DNA of 64,000 nucleotides from Burkholderia sp. S171 (GTDB taxonomy: Bacteria > Pseudomonadota > Gammaproteobacteria > Burkholderiales > Burkholderiaceae). Below, piece after piece: positions 25,714 through 34,760 of this stretch. How positions within the stretch are numbered: position 1 is the first letter of the stretch; the number at the start of each line of letters is the position of its first letter. The stretch lies in assembly GCF_009766085.1 (NCBI RefSeq), contig NZ_LMUF01000052.1, positions 553,253 through 617,252 on the forward strand. Reading direction: 5' to 3'. The position numbers and the translations under genes are program-made. Below the pieces are notes generated by a model, which made no database searches, was not told the DNA's origin, and worked only from the letters and a program-made list of their open reading frames with translations.

Positions 25714-26514
25714 ATGACCTCATCCGCAGCAGCACCGCTCGCCGGTAAAACCGCGCTTGTCACTGGATCGACGAGCGGCATCGGCCTTGGCGTCGCTACC
25801 GCGCTCGCGCAAGCCGGCGCGAATCTCGTGTTGAACGGCTTCGGTGACGCCGCTGTCATCCAGGGCGCCATCGCGCAAATCGAACAGCACGGCGTGAAGG
25901 CGGTGCATCACGGCGCGGACATGTCGAAGTCCGCCGAGATTGAAGTAATGATCGCCTTCGCTATCGAGCAATTCGGCGCCGTTGATGTGCTCGTGAACAA
26001 CGCGGGCATTCAGCACGTGGCGACTATCGATACTTTCCCCGTCGACAAGTGGGACGCGATTATCGCGATCAACCTGAGCTCGGCGTTTCATACCATGCGC
26101 GTGGCGTTGCCCAGGATGCGCGACAGCGGCTGGGGCCGCGTGATCAATATCGCGTCGGCACATGGGTTAGTGGGCTCGGTGGGGAAATCGGCTTACGTGG
26201 CAGCGAAGCACGGCATTGTCGGCCTGACGAAAGTGGCCGCGCTCGAAAATGCGCGCACGGGCGTGACGGTGAATGCGATCTGCCCGGGATTCGTCCTGAC
26301 GCCGCTGGTGCAAAAGCAGATCGACGATATCGCGACCCGCGACAACATTTCGCCGGACGCTGCGCGCTCGAAGTTGCTGGGAGAGAAGCAGCCGTCGGAA
26401 CAGTTCGTTACGCCGGAGCAGATCGGCAAGCTGGCCGTGTTTCTGTGCTCGGACGGCGCCGATGAAATGCGCGGCGCGGCTCTGCAGATTGATGGCGGGT
26501 GGACGTCGCAATAA
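25714..26514 (+). CDS. bdhA: 3-hydroxybutyrate dehydrogenase
   Basis: Classical short-chain dehydrogenase, 266 residues, oxidising D-3-hydroxybutyrate to acetoacetate with NAD. The NAD loop is TGSTSGIG, then NNAGIQ, the active-site serine in NIASAHG and YVAAK (Tyr-x-x-x-Lys). The C-terminal part (PGFVLTPLVQKQIDDIA, EKQPSEQFVTPEQIG) is typical of 3-hydroxybutyrate dehydrogenases. I use the ATG at 25714. With the permease and sigma-54 activator it forms a hydroxybutyrate utilisation unit. Confidence 0.92.
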   Translation: MTSSAAAPLAGKTALVTGSTSGIGLGVATALAQAGANLVLNGFGDAAVIQGAIAQIEQHGVKAVHHGADMSKSAEIEVMIAFAIEQFGAVDVLVNNAGIQHVATIDTFPVDKWDAIIAINLSSAFHTMRVALPRMRDSGWGRVINIASAHGLVGSVGKSAYVAAKHGIVGLTKVAALENARTGVTVNAICPGFVLTPLVQKQIDDIATRDNISPDAARSKLLGEKQPSEQFVTPEQIGKLAVFLCSDGADEMRGAALQIDGGWTSQ

Positions 26515-26598
26515 TGTCCGCGTGTGCGTCGATAAGCGGAGCGCGTGCCTGACGTGGCAACCGTTGGTACTATCGGGGTTGTTAGAACGGAGACTCCG

Positions 26599-26832
26599 AT
26601 GACGGCTGAACACAATCGAACAGAAGAAGCGCGGGCGATGGAGCGCATCGTCAATGCCACGCGGCAGGTGCAGACCGCGTTCACGGCGTTGCAGGGGCAC
26701 TTTCCGCCGGGAGGCGATGGCCGGCCATCGCAGATGGCATTGCAGACCTTCGACGCCGCGCTTCAGGAACTGGAGGAAGCGCAAGCCGCGTTCGACACCA
26801 TGTTGAACGACCTGTTCGACGGAAACCGCTAG
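26599..26832 (+). CDS. Hypothetical helical protein (77 aa)
   Basis: Starts MTAEHNRTEEARAMERIVNA and is predicted mostly helical and acidic at the end (ALQELEEAQAAFDTMLNDLF). ACGGAGA precedes the ATG at 26599; the frame opens 18 codons upstream without a good ribosome-binding site. No family recognised. Confidence 0.6.
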   Translation: MTAEHNRTEEARAMERIVNATRQVQTAFTALQGHFPPGGDGRPSQMALQTFDAALQELEEAQAAFDTMLNDLFDGNR

Positions 26833-26907
26833 AAGGGTTTGATTTAACGTTTGGTCCGTTCGCAACCGGGATGACAGCCTGGCCGCGAATGGATCTGCAA
26901 AGCCCCC

Positions 26908-28926
26908 TCAAGCCCCCCGCAACACCGGCACCACGGGCGCCTTCTCCTTGGCGCTCTCAACGTCTCCTGACACAACCGCGTCGGGCGGATTCAGCCCTTC
27001 CCAAGAAATGCCGTCGGTGGACTGCCGCCGTGCCGCCGCCACACACGCTTCGACCAATTCCTTGAACGACGTAGCCGCCGATGTCTTGCGAATGACCGCC
27101 TCGCCTTCCAGCGCGCTGTTCGGCAGCACCAATCCCACGATCAGATCAGCCGTGGCCGCCCGTTGATGCAGACGCCGCAGCAAATTGCGCAAATACGGCG
27201 GCGATTCGGCGGCATCGAACGAAATCACGCAGATCAGCGATACGCCCGTCAAATCGATCTCGTCGAAGCGCGTGCGCGAAAACCGCTCGTACGGTGCCAA
27301 GTCCGCGCCCAGGCCATGCTTGCGGAACAATTGCACCGCGATAGCCGACGCCAGGTCGTCAAGCACACCGCGCCCGGCGATGCACAGCACGGACGCCGTG
27401 TGTCCTTCGCGGGCGGCATCGAAGTGAGACGGCGGCGCTTCGTGCACGATGCCGGCTTCGCGATCGGACATCTCCAGACTGGCCGGCGGATCCTCCTCCT
27501 GCCTGACCGCCATCACCACGTCCTCCACCTCTTCGAGCCCTTCGACAATGTCCATCGCCGATTCGTTGATGCGCCTCAACTGGTCTGCGGTCACGACCCC
27601 GCGCAACACGTCGTTGTGCGCAATCCGCAACCCTTCGAGCGCCACTTCGTCGTAATACGCGCTGAGCGAGCGCTCCTTGAGCAGCGACTCGGCTTGCACG
27701 AGCGCTTCATCGGGATCGTTGGCGAGCAGCCGCTGATAGAAATTCTCCGCTGGCGTCAGCGCTGGACGGTCGCCGAACAGCACGTCGAGGAATTCCAGCC
27801 GGTCCACATGCCGCCCCAGGATCACCAGGCACAAGGTCAGCGGCGTCGATAAAACCAGCCCGATCGGTCCCCAGATCCAGCTCCAGAAAATCGCCGCAAC
27901 GATCACCGCGAACGGCGAAAGGCCCGTGCTGTGTCCGTACAGCAGCGGTTCGACCACCTGCCCAGCGACCACGTCAGTCACGCCGAACAGGACGATGGTC
28001 CAGATCATCATCGACCAGCCGGGTCCGACTGCCGCCGCGAACACCACGGCCAGCAACGCCGCGATCCAGGTACCCACGTACGGCACGAAACGCAGCAAGC
28101 CGGTGAGCACGCCGAACAGCAACGCGCCGGGTACGCCGATGATCGCCAGCCCGATCGAGATGACAATGCCCACGCCCATGTTGATGCCAAGCTGCGCGAG
28201 GAAATAGCGGGACAGCCGGCGCGCGGCTTCGTCCATGGCCGTGGTCGCGCGGTGCAGGTCGCGTGAGCCGAACAAGCGGATCAGCCGGTCGCGCAGGTCT
28301 TCTCGCTGCAACAAGATGAAGATGGCGACCACCAGCACAATGCCGGTGGTTTCCAGCGGACTGATCACCGGTGATAAAAACCGCTGCGCCAGCTCCACGG
28401 GCGAAGGCGCCGGTTCGTGCACTTCGACCGGCATCGGGGAATCGATAGGCGAGGCTGCGGGATTCTCTTCGTTCTTGCGAATCTCGTCCTGGCGATTCGG
28501 GGAAAGGCGCTTGAGCGCCGTCGCTGCTTTCCCTAGAAACGCATCGGCCCGGCCGATGGTTCTCTGCTGCACGGCGTCGATCTTGCGCTCCACCGCGACC
28601 TGATACTGCGGCAAGTCGCCGGCCAGTTGCGCCACCTGGGCGCCGATCAGCGCGCCAACAGCCGTCAGCACCGACAACGCCACCAGCACCGCCACGATCA
28701 CCGACGGCACCTGTCCAAACTTCAGCCGCCGCAACAAGTCGACAAACGGTGCGACCAGGAAGCTCAACAACACGGCGAGGATGATCGGAATCAGCACCGC
28801 GCGGCCGAAATACAACACGCAAATCACGACCACACCGGTAATTAACGATGTCAGCGCCCGCAAACCCGGTCCTTCGGGCGGCAAGACCGTGGTGGACGGC
28901 CGACGGGGCACGGGATCTGGCTTCAT
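26908..28926 (-). CDS. AI-2E-family transporter with long C-terminal extension
   Basis: 672 residues. The first ~390 are an AI-2E/PerM-type permease with helices at about 28-70 (VVICVLYFGRAVLIPIILAV...), 80-105, and a cluster in the second part with the typical LLRFVPYVGTWIAALLAVVF and LVLSTPLTLCLVILGRHV. The remaining ~280 residues are cytoplasmic and unusual for the family, which is normally about 350 residues: an alpha-helical part followed by a segment resembling a small nucleotide- or cobalamin-type Rossmann fold (CIAGRGVLDDLASAIAVQLF, ..GVSLICVISFDAA). Substrate and role of the extension unknown. Confidence 0.85.
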   Translation of the reverse strand: MKPDPVPRRPSTTVLPPEGPGLRALTSLITGVVVICVLYFGRAVLIPIILAVLLSFLVAPFVDLLRRLKFGQVPSVIVAVLVALSVLTAVGALIGAQVAQLAGDLPQYQVAVERKIDAVQQRTIGRADAFLGKAATALKRLSPNRQDEIRKNEENPAASPIDSPMPVEVHEPAPSPVELAQRFLSPVISPLETTGIVLVVAIFILLQREDLRDRLIRLFGSRDLHRATTAMDEAARRLSRYFLAQLGINMGVGIVISIGLAIIGVPGALLFGVLTGLLRFVPYVGTWIAALLAVVFAAAVGPGWSMMIWTIVLFGVTDVVAGQVVEPLLYGHSTGLSPFAVIVAAIFWSWIWGPIGLVLSTPLTLCLVILGRHVDRLEFLDVLFGDRPALTPAENFYQRLLANDPDEALVQAESLLKERSLSAYYDEVALEGLRIAHNDVLRGVVTADQLRRINESAMDIVEGLEEVEDVVMAVRQEEDPPASLEMSDREAGIVHEAPPSHFDAAREGHTASVLCIAGRGVLDDLASAIAVQLFRKHGLGADLAPYERFSRTRFDEIDLTGVSLICVISFDAAESPPYLRNLLRRLHQRAATADLIVGLVLPNSALEGEAVIRKTSAATSFKELVEACVAAARRQSTDGISWEGLNPPDAVVSGDVESAKEKAPVVPVLRGA

Positions 28927-29148
28927 GACATCGTTCTCATTAAGGACGGCGTAAGGACATCAATGACGCAAGGGACAGCGCGGGATCACACGCGGCAACG
29001 CGCTCGCTGATCCGGGGCGGATCCGCAATGCGGGCGCACGTTTTCCGAGTCTGGAGTGTCACGAGCCGGTGTCCGGCGGCTCGGTGTCGAAGGAACGTCA
29101 ACCTTATCTGTGCAAGGTTGAGCAAGGGACATGCCATTTGCATCGAAA

Positions 29149-29166
29149 GGTGAGTCTTTGCGGGAG
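29149..29166 (+). repeat. Dispersed iteron (29.15 kb)
   Basis: GGTGAG-TCTTTG-CGGGAG, exact consensus, in the 297-base gap between the AI-2E-type gene and the hybrid kinase gene. Confidence 0.85.
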
Positions 29167-29172
29167 TAGAAC

Positions 29173-29190
29173 CGTGAGCTTTTTCGGGAG
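29173..29190 (+). repeat. Dispersed iteron (29.17 kb)
   Basis: CGTGAG-CTTTTT-CGGGAG, one base from consensus, and starting 24 bases after the previous copy, so the two form a tandem pair. The CGTGAG form also occurs in two copies of the main array. Confidence 0.8.
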
Positions 29191-29223
29191 TGCCGGCCAC
29201 GCCATACCGCTTAGTCGTTTGGC

Positions 29224-31731
29224 TTACTCGTCCGTCGGGCCCAGGGTGACCATCCTGCGAATCCGGCTCGCCATGGACTCCAGCGTGAACGGCTTGGTAA
29301 TCATTTCCATACCGGTATCGAGGAAACCATTCGTGCGCGTCGCGGCCTCAGCGTAACCCGTCATAAAAAGCACGCGCAGTTTGGGCCGCGTCGCCCGGGC
29401 GGCGTCCGCCAATTGCCGGCCGTTCAGCCCGGGAAGTCCGACGTCGGTCACCAGCAAGTCGATACGCGCTTGCGAATTGAGGATGGTCAATCCGGACGGT
29501 CCATCGAATGCTTCGAGCACCTGATAATCCAGGTCGCGCAGGATCTCGCACACGAGTTCTCGCACGGACGCGTCGTCTTCCACCACCAGGATCGCGTGGC
29601 GCCCGGCCGCGCGATGCTCCTCGTTGAGTTCTCCCGCGATTTCCTGCGTGCCCGGATCGCCCGAAAAACGCGGCAGATACAGCCGGATCGTGGTGCCGGC
29701 GTCCGGCGCGCTCTCGATTGTCGCAATCCCGCCCGACTGCTTCGCAAACCCGTAAGCCATCGATAAACCCAGCCCCGTGCCCTGCCCCAGCGGTTTGGTC
29801 GTGTAGAACGGATCGAAGGCGCGCGCCTTGACGTCGGCGTCCATGCCTGCGCCCGTATCCGACACCGATACCACCACGTACGGCCCCGGCACCACATCCG
29901 GATGACGCGCCGCGAAGTCGTGGCCAAGTTCCACGTTGCCGGTTTCAAGCGTCAGGCGGCCGCCTTCCGGCATGGCGTCGCGCGCATTGATCGCGAAATT
30001 CAGCAGCGCGTTTTCAAGCTGATTCGCGTCGCAGCGCGTGAGCCAGAGCTGCGGGTTCGGCACCACGCGCGTATCGATCGCTTCGCCCATCGTGCGCTTG
30101 AGCAGATCGTCGATGGAATGCAGCAATTCGTCGGCGTTCACCGGCTTCGGGTCGAGCGGCTGACGCCGCGAAAACGCCAGCAGCCGATGCGTGAGCGATG
30201 CCGCCCGGTTTGCCGCACCGGTCGCCATCGAAATGAAGCGGTCGATGTCGTTTGTCCGGCCAAGCTGGGTGTATCGGCGGATCAGTTCGAGCGGTCCCGT
30301 GATGCCTTGCAGGAGATTGTTGAAATCGTGCGCAATCCCGCCCGTCAGTTGACCGAGCGCCTCCATTTTCTGCGCCTGGCGCAGCGCTTCCTCGGTTTGT
30401 TGAAGCGCTCGCTGAGTTTCCTTTTCGCTGGTGACGTCGCGGCCGTTGCCGTAAAGCGCGTCGCCTTCGGGTGCGGCGACCCACGACACCCATCGATACG
30501 AGCCGTCCTTATGCCGGTTGCGATTCTCAAACCGCACCAGCCCCGAACGGGCCGCCGAAAGCAGCGCTGCTTCGGTGGCTTCCACGTCGTCAGGATGAAC
30601 GATTTCCGCGAACGACTTGCCGATGAGCTCGTCCTCGCGGAAGCCGAGAATATCGGTCCAGGCAGGATTGACGGCACGCAGCACGCCCGCGCTGCTCGCG
30701 ACAATGAACAGGTCGCGCGAGTTGCGCCAGATGCTGTTGCGCTCGCGGGTGCGTGCGTCGACCTCGGCGGCCAGTGAATTGTTCAAGCGCCGCAATTGCG
30801 CCTCGCTGACACGCAGACGTTCTTCAAACCGCTTATGTCCGGTGATGTCATAAGTCACGCCGAGATAACGCAAACCGCCCGCACTGTCTTCGATCGCTTC
30901 GCCGCGACGCGCCATCCAGCGCTCCTCGCCGTTGTCCGGGCGGCGAATCCGGTACTCCAGATAATCGAGCGCGCCGGCAGGCATGTCGAGATGGCCGGCG
31001 CGAACCCGGTCGCGGTCGTCGGGATGCACAAGATCCAGCAGGTCGTCGAGGTGGTATTCATGACGGGGCGTCAAACCCCATTGCCAGCATAGTTCCTCGG
31101 ATACCGCCAGCCGCCCGCTCTCCGGAAATATCTCGAAGGTGCCAATTCCACCCGCCTGCTGCGCGATGCGCAGACGCTCTTCGCTTTCACGCAACGCCCG
31201 GTCGCTCGCATGGCGCTCGATGGCGAGCGCCGCGATGCTCGCCACTTGCGCGATATTGTCCAGTTCCTCGCTCGATGGCGTTTTCGGAACCGAGTAATAG
31301 TTGGCGAAAGTGCCGAGCAGCCGGCCGTCGGCCGCTTGTATGGGCATGGACCAGCAGGCGCGCAGGTCGTACTGCCGGGCGATGTCGCGGAACGCTGCCC
31401 ACACCGGATCAGTCTGAATATCTTCCACAATGACCGGCTCGCCGCGAAACGCCGCCGCCCCGCACGATCCCATGAGCGGCCCGAATTCGAGGCCATCCAC
31501 AATGCGGTTGTAATCATCAGGCAAACTCGGCGCGGCGCCGTGGACCAGGCGTTTTCCGGTGGTATCGACGAGCAGCACGGAGGCGCGCATTGGCTGCTCG
31601 GAGCGATGTTCCACCCGGCGAACCACATGCTCGAGCACCTCGCGCAACGGCATGCCTGCAACGACACGTCCGAGCACGGCCCGCTCGAATTCAAGCTGGC
31701 TTAGCGTGGAAAACAAAAGGGGTTTCTGCAT
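29224..31731 (-). CDS. Cytoplasmic hybrid histidine kinase (GAF-PAS-PAS-HK-REC)
   Basis: 835 residues from the ATG at 31731 (a TTG four codons upstream is also open). A GAF domain covers about 20-180 (GLEFGPLMGSCGAAAFRGEP), two PAS domains follow, then coiled coil and the kinase core GGIAHDFNNLLQG with H near 468. The HATPase part has NFAINARDAMP, DTGAGMD and GTGLGLSMAYGF. A C-terminal receiver carries VVEDDASVRE and the phospho-acceptor D near 763 (LLVTDVGLPG). No membrane helix is seen, so it senses an internal signal. Same HDFNN-type kinase class as the gene at 9648. Confidence 0.92.
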   Translation of the reverse strand: MQKPLLFSTLSQLEFERAVLGRVVAGMPLREVLEHVVRRVEHRSEQPMRASVLLVDTTGKRLVHGAAPSLPDDYNRIVDGLEFGPLMGSCGAAAFRGEPVIVEDIQTDPVWAAFRDIARQYDLRACWSMPIQAADGRLLGTFANYYSVPKTPSSEELDNIAQVASIAALAIERHASDRALRESEERLRIAQQAGGIGTFEIFPESGRLAVSEELCWQWGLTPRHEYHLDDLLDLVHPDDRDRVRAGHLDMPAGALDYLEYRIRRPDNGEERWMARRGEAIEDSAGGLRYLGVTYDITGHKRFEERLRVSEAQLRRLNNSLAAEVDARTRERNSIWRNSRDLFIVASSAGVLRAVNPAWTDILGFREDELIGKSFAEIVHPDDVEATEAALLSAARSGLVRFENRNRHKDGSYRWVSWVAAPEGDALYGNGRDVTSEKETQRALQQTEEALRQAQKMEALGQLTGGIAHDFNNLLQGITGPLELIRRYTQLGRTNDIDRFISMATGAANRAASLTHRLLAFSRRQPLDPKPVNADELLHSIDDLLKRTMGEAIDTRVVPNPQLWLTRCDANQLENALLNFAINARDAMPEGGRLTLETGNVELGHDFAARHPDVVPGPYVVVSVSDTGAGMDADVKARAFDPFYTTKPLGQGTGLGLSMAYGFAKQSGGIATIESAPDAGTTIRLYLPRFSGDPGTQEIAGELNEEHRAAGRHAILVVEDDASVRELVCEILRDLDYQVLEAFDGPSGLTILNSQARIDLLVTDVGLPGLNGRQLADAARATRPKLRVLFMTGYAEAATRTNGFLDTGMEMITKPFTLESMASRIRRMVTLGPTDE

Positions 31732-31942
31732 GGTCGTAAGCAAAAGCCGAAATGTCGGGCACAGTGCAACGAGCGAAAGGTCCCAAATCTTAGCACCCGG
31801 TATCGCCCTTCCCCGGTGGCCCTATTTATGCAGAGCATGTGGCGGGCCTATTGTCCCCATTCAGATTATGTTTTAGGTCCACGGGCATGCATCGTGCGAG
31901 ATTTAGAGCATCTAAATAAAGCGTACGCGCAATGGATTCGTA

Positions 31943-32125
31943 ATGGCCGTGGAATCGCCCTGTATCAACATCTGCAAATTCGATGGCAAAACCGGGCTTT
32001 GCATAGGTTGCTTGCGAACCAAGGACGAATGCAAGCAATGGAAAAAATTGAAGAACAAAACCCGGACAAAAATTATCGATGAACGGCCCAAACGCGCGGC
32101 TAAGCTTAAGAAAGCAAACAAGTGA
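31943..32125 (+). CDS. DUF1289 family protein
   Basis: 60 residues with the diagnostic cysteine pattern SPCINICKFDGKTGLCIGCL followed by WKKL. The four cysteines probably bind a metal. The C-terminus is strongly basic (RPKRAAKLKKANK). Function of the family is unknown. The ribosome-binding site is weak. Confidence 0.85.
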   Translation: MAVESPCINICKFDGKTGLCIGCLRTKDECKQWKKLKNKTRTKIIDERPKRAAKLKKANK

Positions 32126-32276
32126 CGCGACGGGTGGAAGCGCGAGAAATCGGGCTCGTCTAGCGCCGTTTGATACGTCATTTGGTACACCATTTTTACA
32201 TCACAAAAACGCGCGCTTAATTGACGCGACAAGACGACAAGGACACGAAAGCCTACTTACTTAGGGAGTTCCAGTC

Positions 32277-32612
32277 ATGACCATCATCGTTACGTTGAAA
32301 CGTGTTCTACCGGTTTGCGCCGCCGTGCTCGTTACGTCGTTTGCCACTCAAGCGGTCTATGCGCAAACCGCGAGCACGGGCTTGAGCCCCAACGACAACA
32401 TGCTCGCACCGGCTAACAGCACGAAGTTGATGCCGAATGCGCCGCTAGGCAGCGAATATCCGACGCACGGCAATCAGCAAGCGGGTGAGATGAACCTGAA
32501 TCCGACCGATCCACGTGCGCAATTGATCAACGGCTTGCCCAATAACACGCAAAGCGGTGGTTATGGCTCACCGCTGGCAGGGAACAAGTCGAATGTGCCG
32601 CAGGGGTATTAG
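32277..32612 (+). CDS. Hypothetical secreted protein (111 aa)
   Basis: Signal peptide with cleavage expected after VYA (…FATQAVYA-QTAS), then a polar, Asn/Pro-rich mature part without cysteines (PNDNMLAPANSTKLMPNAPL). Looks disordered. AGGGAG stands before the ATG. No family recognised. Confidence 0.65.
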   Translation: MTIIVTLKRVLPVCAAVLVTSFATQAVYAQTASTGLSPNDNMLAPANSTKLMPNAPLGSEYPTHGNQQAGEMNLNPTDPRAQLINGLPNNTQSGGYGSPLAGNKSNVPQGY

Positions 32613-32670
32613 GTTTTTCGGTTTTGCGTATCGATGTTGAAGACCGCGATCCTTCGCTAAGGCTGCCAGT

Positions 32671-33021
32671 TCAGGTATGTGCAAGCACATTGATGAGCTT
32701 GCCGAACGGATCGCGGACGTAGAAACGTCTTACGCCCCAGGGTTCATTGGCGGGTCCGTATTCAATCGGAAAACCCGCGGCTTTCATGCGCTCGAAGGCA
32801 GCGTCTACGTCATCCACCTCAATCGATAAGTCCGGCACCGGCGTGCCGGACCCGCCCTCCGAGGCCACGCTGACCTGGACGCTCATGGTTGTTGCGGAGC
32901 CGAAGGTTTGAATCCAGCCGTGATCCATCAGCAGCTCCAGACCCAGTACGTCTTGATAGAACCGCCGGGCTTCGCCCACGTCGTGCGCGCCGATATTGGC
33001 GACTATTCGCTTGACCTTCAT
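32671..33021 (-). CDS. Glyoxalase/bleomycin-resistance (VOC) family protein
   Basis: 116-residue VOC-fold protein with both beta-alpha-beta-beta-beta modules: IVANIGAHDVGEARRFYQDV at the start and RRFYVRDPFGKLINVLAH at the end. The ATG at 33021 follows AAGGAGG. The upstream open frame to 33243 is the antisense part of the next gene and not coding. Substrate unknown. Confidence 0.85.
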   Translation of the reverse strand: MKVKRIVANIGAHDVGEARRFYQDVLGLELLMDHGWIQTFGSATTMSVQVSVASEGGSGTPVPDLSIEVDDVDAAFERMKAAGFPIEYGPANEPWGVRRFYVRDPFGKLINVLAHT

Positions 33022-33047
33022 GCCACCTCCTTGCCTGATCTTCGACT

Positions 33048-33560
33048 CTACGGTGCCGACGGTGGATACGGTAAGGGCTTGATCTTGGGATCGACGGTCA
33101 TGTTGTCGATGACCTTGTCGACATCCGCCGTTTTCGCCAGCTCGGACAGGAATGTGTCTTTGTCGAAAGCAGGTGATACGCAACCTTGCACGTAGATAAA
33201 CCTGCGCTGCAGCACCAACCATAACGACGATTGTTCGCGCCAATGCGTGGCGATATTGATCGTGCTAAGCCGACGCTGAACCGCTTCGGCAATCTCGGCA
33301 TCGTAGCGATACGCATTGGATAAACGACACCGTCCCTCCACCCAACAGCTATTGCCTCGCTCGATCCGGTAATGCGCGTCGCTTATCCATTCCTGTTCCG
33401 TCTCTAAGGGCCCCAATGGGACGGGGCAATCAGGGATAGCTTTGGAAATCTGGAAAAACGGATCGTTTCCGTGGTTACTGCGCAGGTCGTCGGCAAGCGC
33501 CGGAAGGCTTGCTATCGATACCAGCAAACACCAGGCGCAGTGTTGAATAAGTGATCGCAT
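33048..33560 (-). CDS. Secreted protein with BON-like C-terminal domain
   Basis: 170 residues. Signal peptide MRSLIQHCAWCLLVSIASLP with cleavage after ALA. Three cysteines in the middle (PDCPVP, NSCWVEGRC). The second half (AEAVQRRLSTINIATHWREQ...FIYVQGCVSPAFDKDTFLSE...VDKVIDNMTVDP) has the repeating alpha-beta pattern of BON domains, which bind phospholipid. The BON call is by pattern only. It is 26 bases upstream of the VOC gene and likely in the same transcript. Confidence 0.6.
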   Translation of the reverse strand: MRSLIQHCAWCLLVSIASLPALADDLRSNHGNDPFFQISKAIPDCPVPLGPLETEQEWISDAHYRIERGNSCWVEGRCRLSNAYRYDAEIAEAVQRRLSTINIATHWREQSSLWLVLQRRFIYVQGCVSPAFDKDTFLSELAKTADVDKVIDNMTVDPKIKPLPYPPSAP

Positions 33561-33922
33561 TTTCTTTTACTCACTCGGTTCCAGAGGGGGTGTCTCGAGG
33601 CGATCTTAGGCGTCTTAGTGAATATAACTGATCGAATCAGCCGCTCGGGCCGCTCAACCCTGCGGGCCGCAGGGACTCTCCTTCCTGCGACTTCAGCGTT
33701 TTCCCTAGGTCACTCCGCGTTGACATTTTTTCCGCCAGCGACCAAACTTGCTCGCAAGTGTGATCACACATCACAGTTAGTATTTTCGGCGATATGACGT
33801 GCGAGCGCGTCGGGCGACCTAGGAGCGCCGTGCAGCTTACAAAAATTATCAGTATCACTAAGTAGATCGGAGAATGTCAGCCTGCCTGTCGTTGCCCGAG
33901 TCATCACTGAAAAGGAAAAACA
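33561..33922. other. Intergenic control region before the SDR-BKACE operon
   Basis: No gene is seen. Contains the 12-base palindrome GTGTGATCACAC (33758-33769), and at 33851-33873 a 23-base motif (AGTATCACTAAGTAGATCGG + AGA) that matches 18487-18509 in 20 of 23 positions. Either may be a regulator site for the catabolic operon. Confidence 0.45.
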
Positions 33923-34720
33923 ATGAGCGTTTTAAGCATGCTTCAACCGCGTTCAGGCTTACGCGTACTGGTGACCGGCGGTGGCTCAGGCATCGGCCTC
34001 GTCATCGCCCGGGCCTTCGCTGAAACGGGTGCCCGCGTGCATGTCTGCGACGCGAGCCAGCAGGCGCTCGACGCGCTGCGCTCGGACCCGGCCAATGAAG
34101 CCATTTCCACCACACAGGCCGACGTAGCCGATAAAACCGCTGTCGCCCGCGTATTCGCCGACGTGGAAAGCAAGCTCGGCGGCCTGGATGTCCTGCTCAA
34201 TAACGCGGGGATCGCGGGTCCGACTGGCGGTATCGATGAGATGGATGTGGAGCAGTGGGAGCAGACCGTCGCGATCAACCTCACCGCGCAGTTTTACTTT
34301 GCACGCCTTGCGGTGCCGCTGCTAAAGAAGTCCACGCACGGCGGTTCGATCATCGCTATGTCTTCCGTCGCGGGAAGACTCGGTTATGCATTCCGTACGC
34401 CCTATTCCGCGACCAAGTGGGCACTGATCGGACTGACCAAGAGCCTTGCCATTGAACTCGGGCCGCATGGCATTCGCGTCAACGCGATCGAGCCAGGCAT
34501 TGTGCGCGGGCCGCGCATGGAGCGCGTGATTGCCGCTCGTGCCGAGCAGCTCGGCTTGTCCTATCCCGAGATGGAAGCGAAGTATCTGGAAAAGATCTCG
34601 TTGCGCCGCATGACGACGCAAGAAGAAATCGCGGCAACTGCGCTGTTCCTGTGTTCACCGGGCGGCAGCGGTATCTCCGGCCAGTCGATCTCCGTGTGCG
34701 GCAACGTCGAAGTGCTCTGA
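33923..34720 (+). CDS. Short-chain dehydrogenase/reductase
   Basis: 265 residues, classical SDR. Cofactor loop VTGGGSGIG, acidic residue after VHVCD suggesting NAD rather than NADP, NNAGIAG, active-site SSVAG and YSATK. It is first in a run with a BKACE enzyme 40 bases downstream and an MFS permease, suggesting that it oxidises a 3-hydroxy acid to the 3-keto acid cleaved by the BKACE. Exact substrate unknown. Confidence 0.9.
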   Translation: MSVLSMLQPRSGLRVLVTGGGSGIGLVIARAFAETGARVHVCDASQQALDALRSDPANEAISTTQADVADKTAVARVFADVESKLGGLDVLLNNAGIAGPTGGIDEMDVEQWEQTVAINLTAQFYFARLAVPLLKKSTHGGSIIAMSSVAGRLGYAFRTPYSATKWALIGLTKSLAIELGPHGIRVNAIEPGIVRGPRMERVIAARAEQLGLSYPEMEAKYLEKISLRRMTTQEEIAATALFLCSPGGSGISGQSISVCGNVEVL

Positions 34721-34760
34721 AGAGCCGAATCACTTCAATCCGTTTTTAAAGGAATTCACC

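Noticed and set aside
33758..33769. GTGTGATCACAC as a CRP site
   Set aside because: CRP sites need TGTGA-N6-TCACA; here the halves abut without spacer, so at most another regulator's dyad.
33637..33858. 73-codon minus-strand frame before the SDR gene
   Set aside because: Composition does not look coding and it covers a region rich in dyads; read as control DNA.
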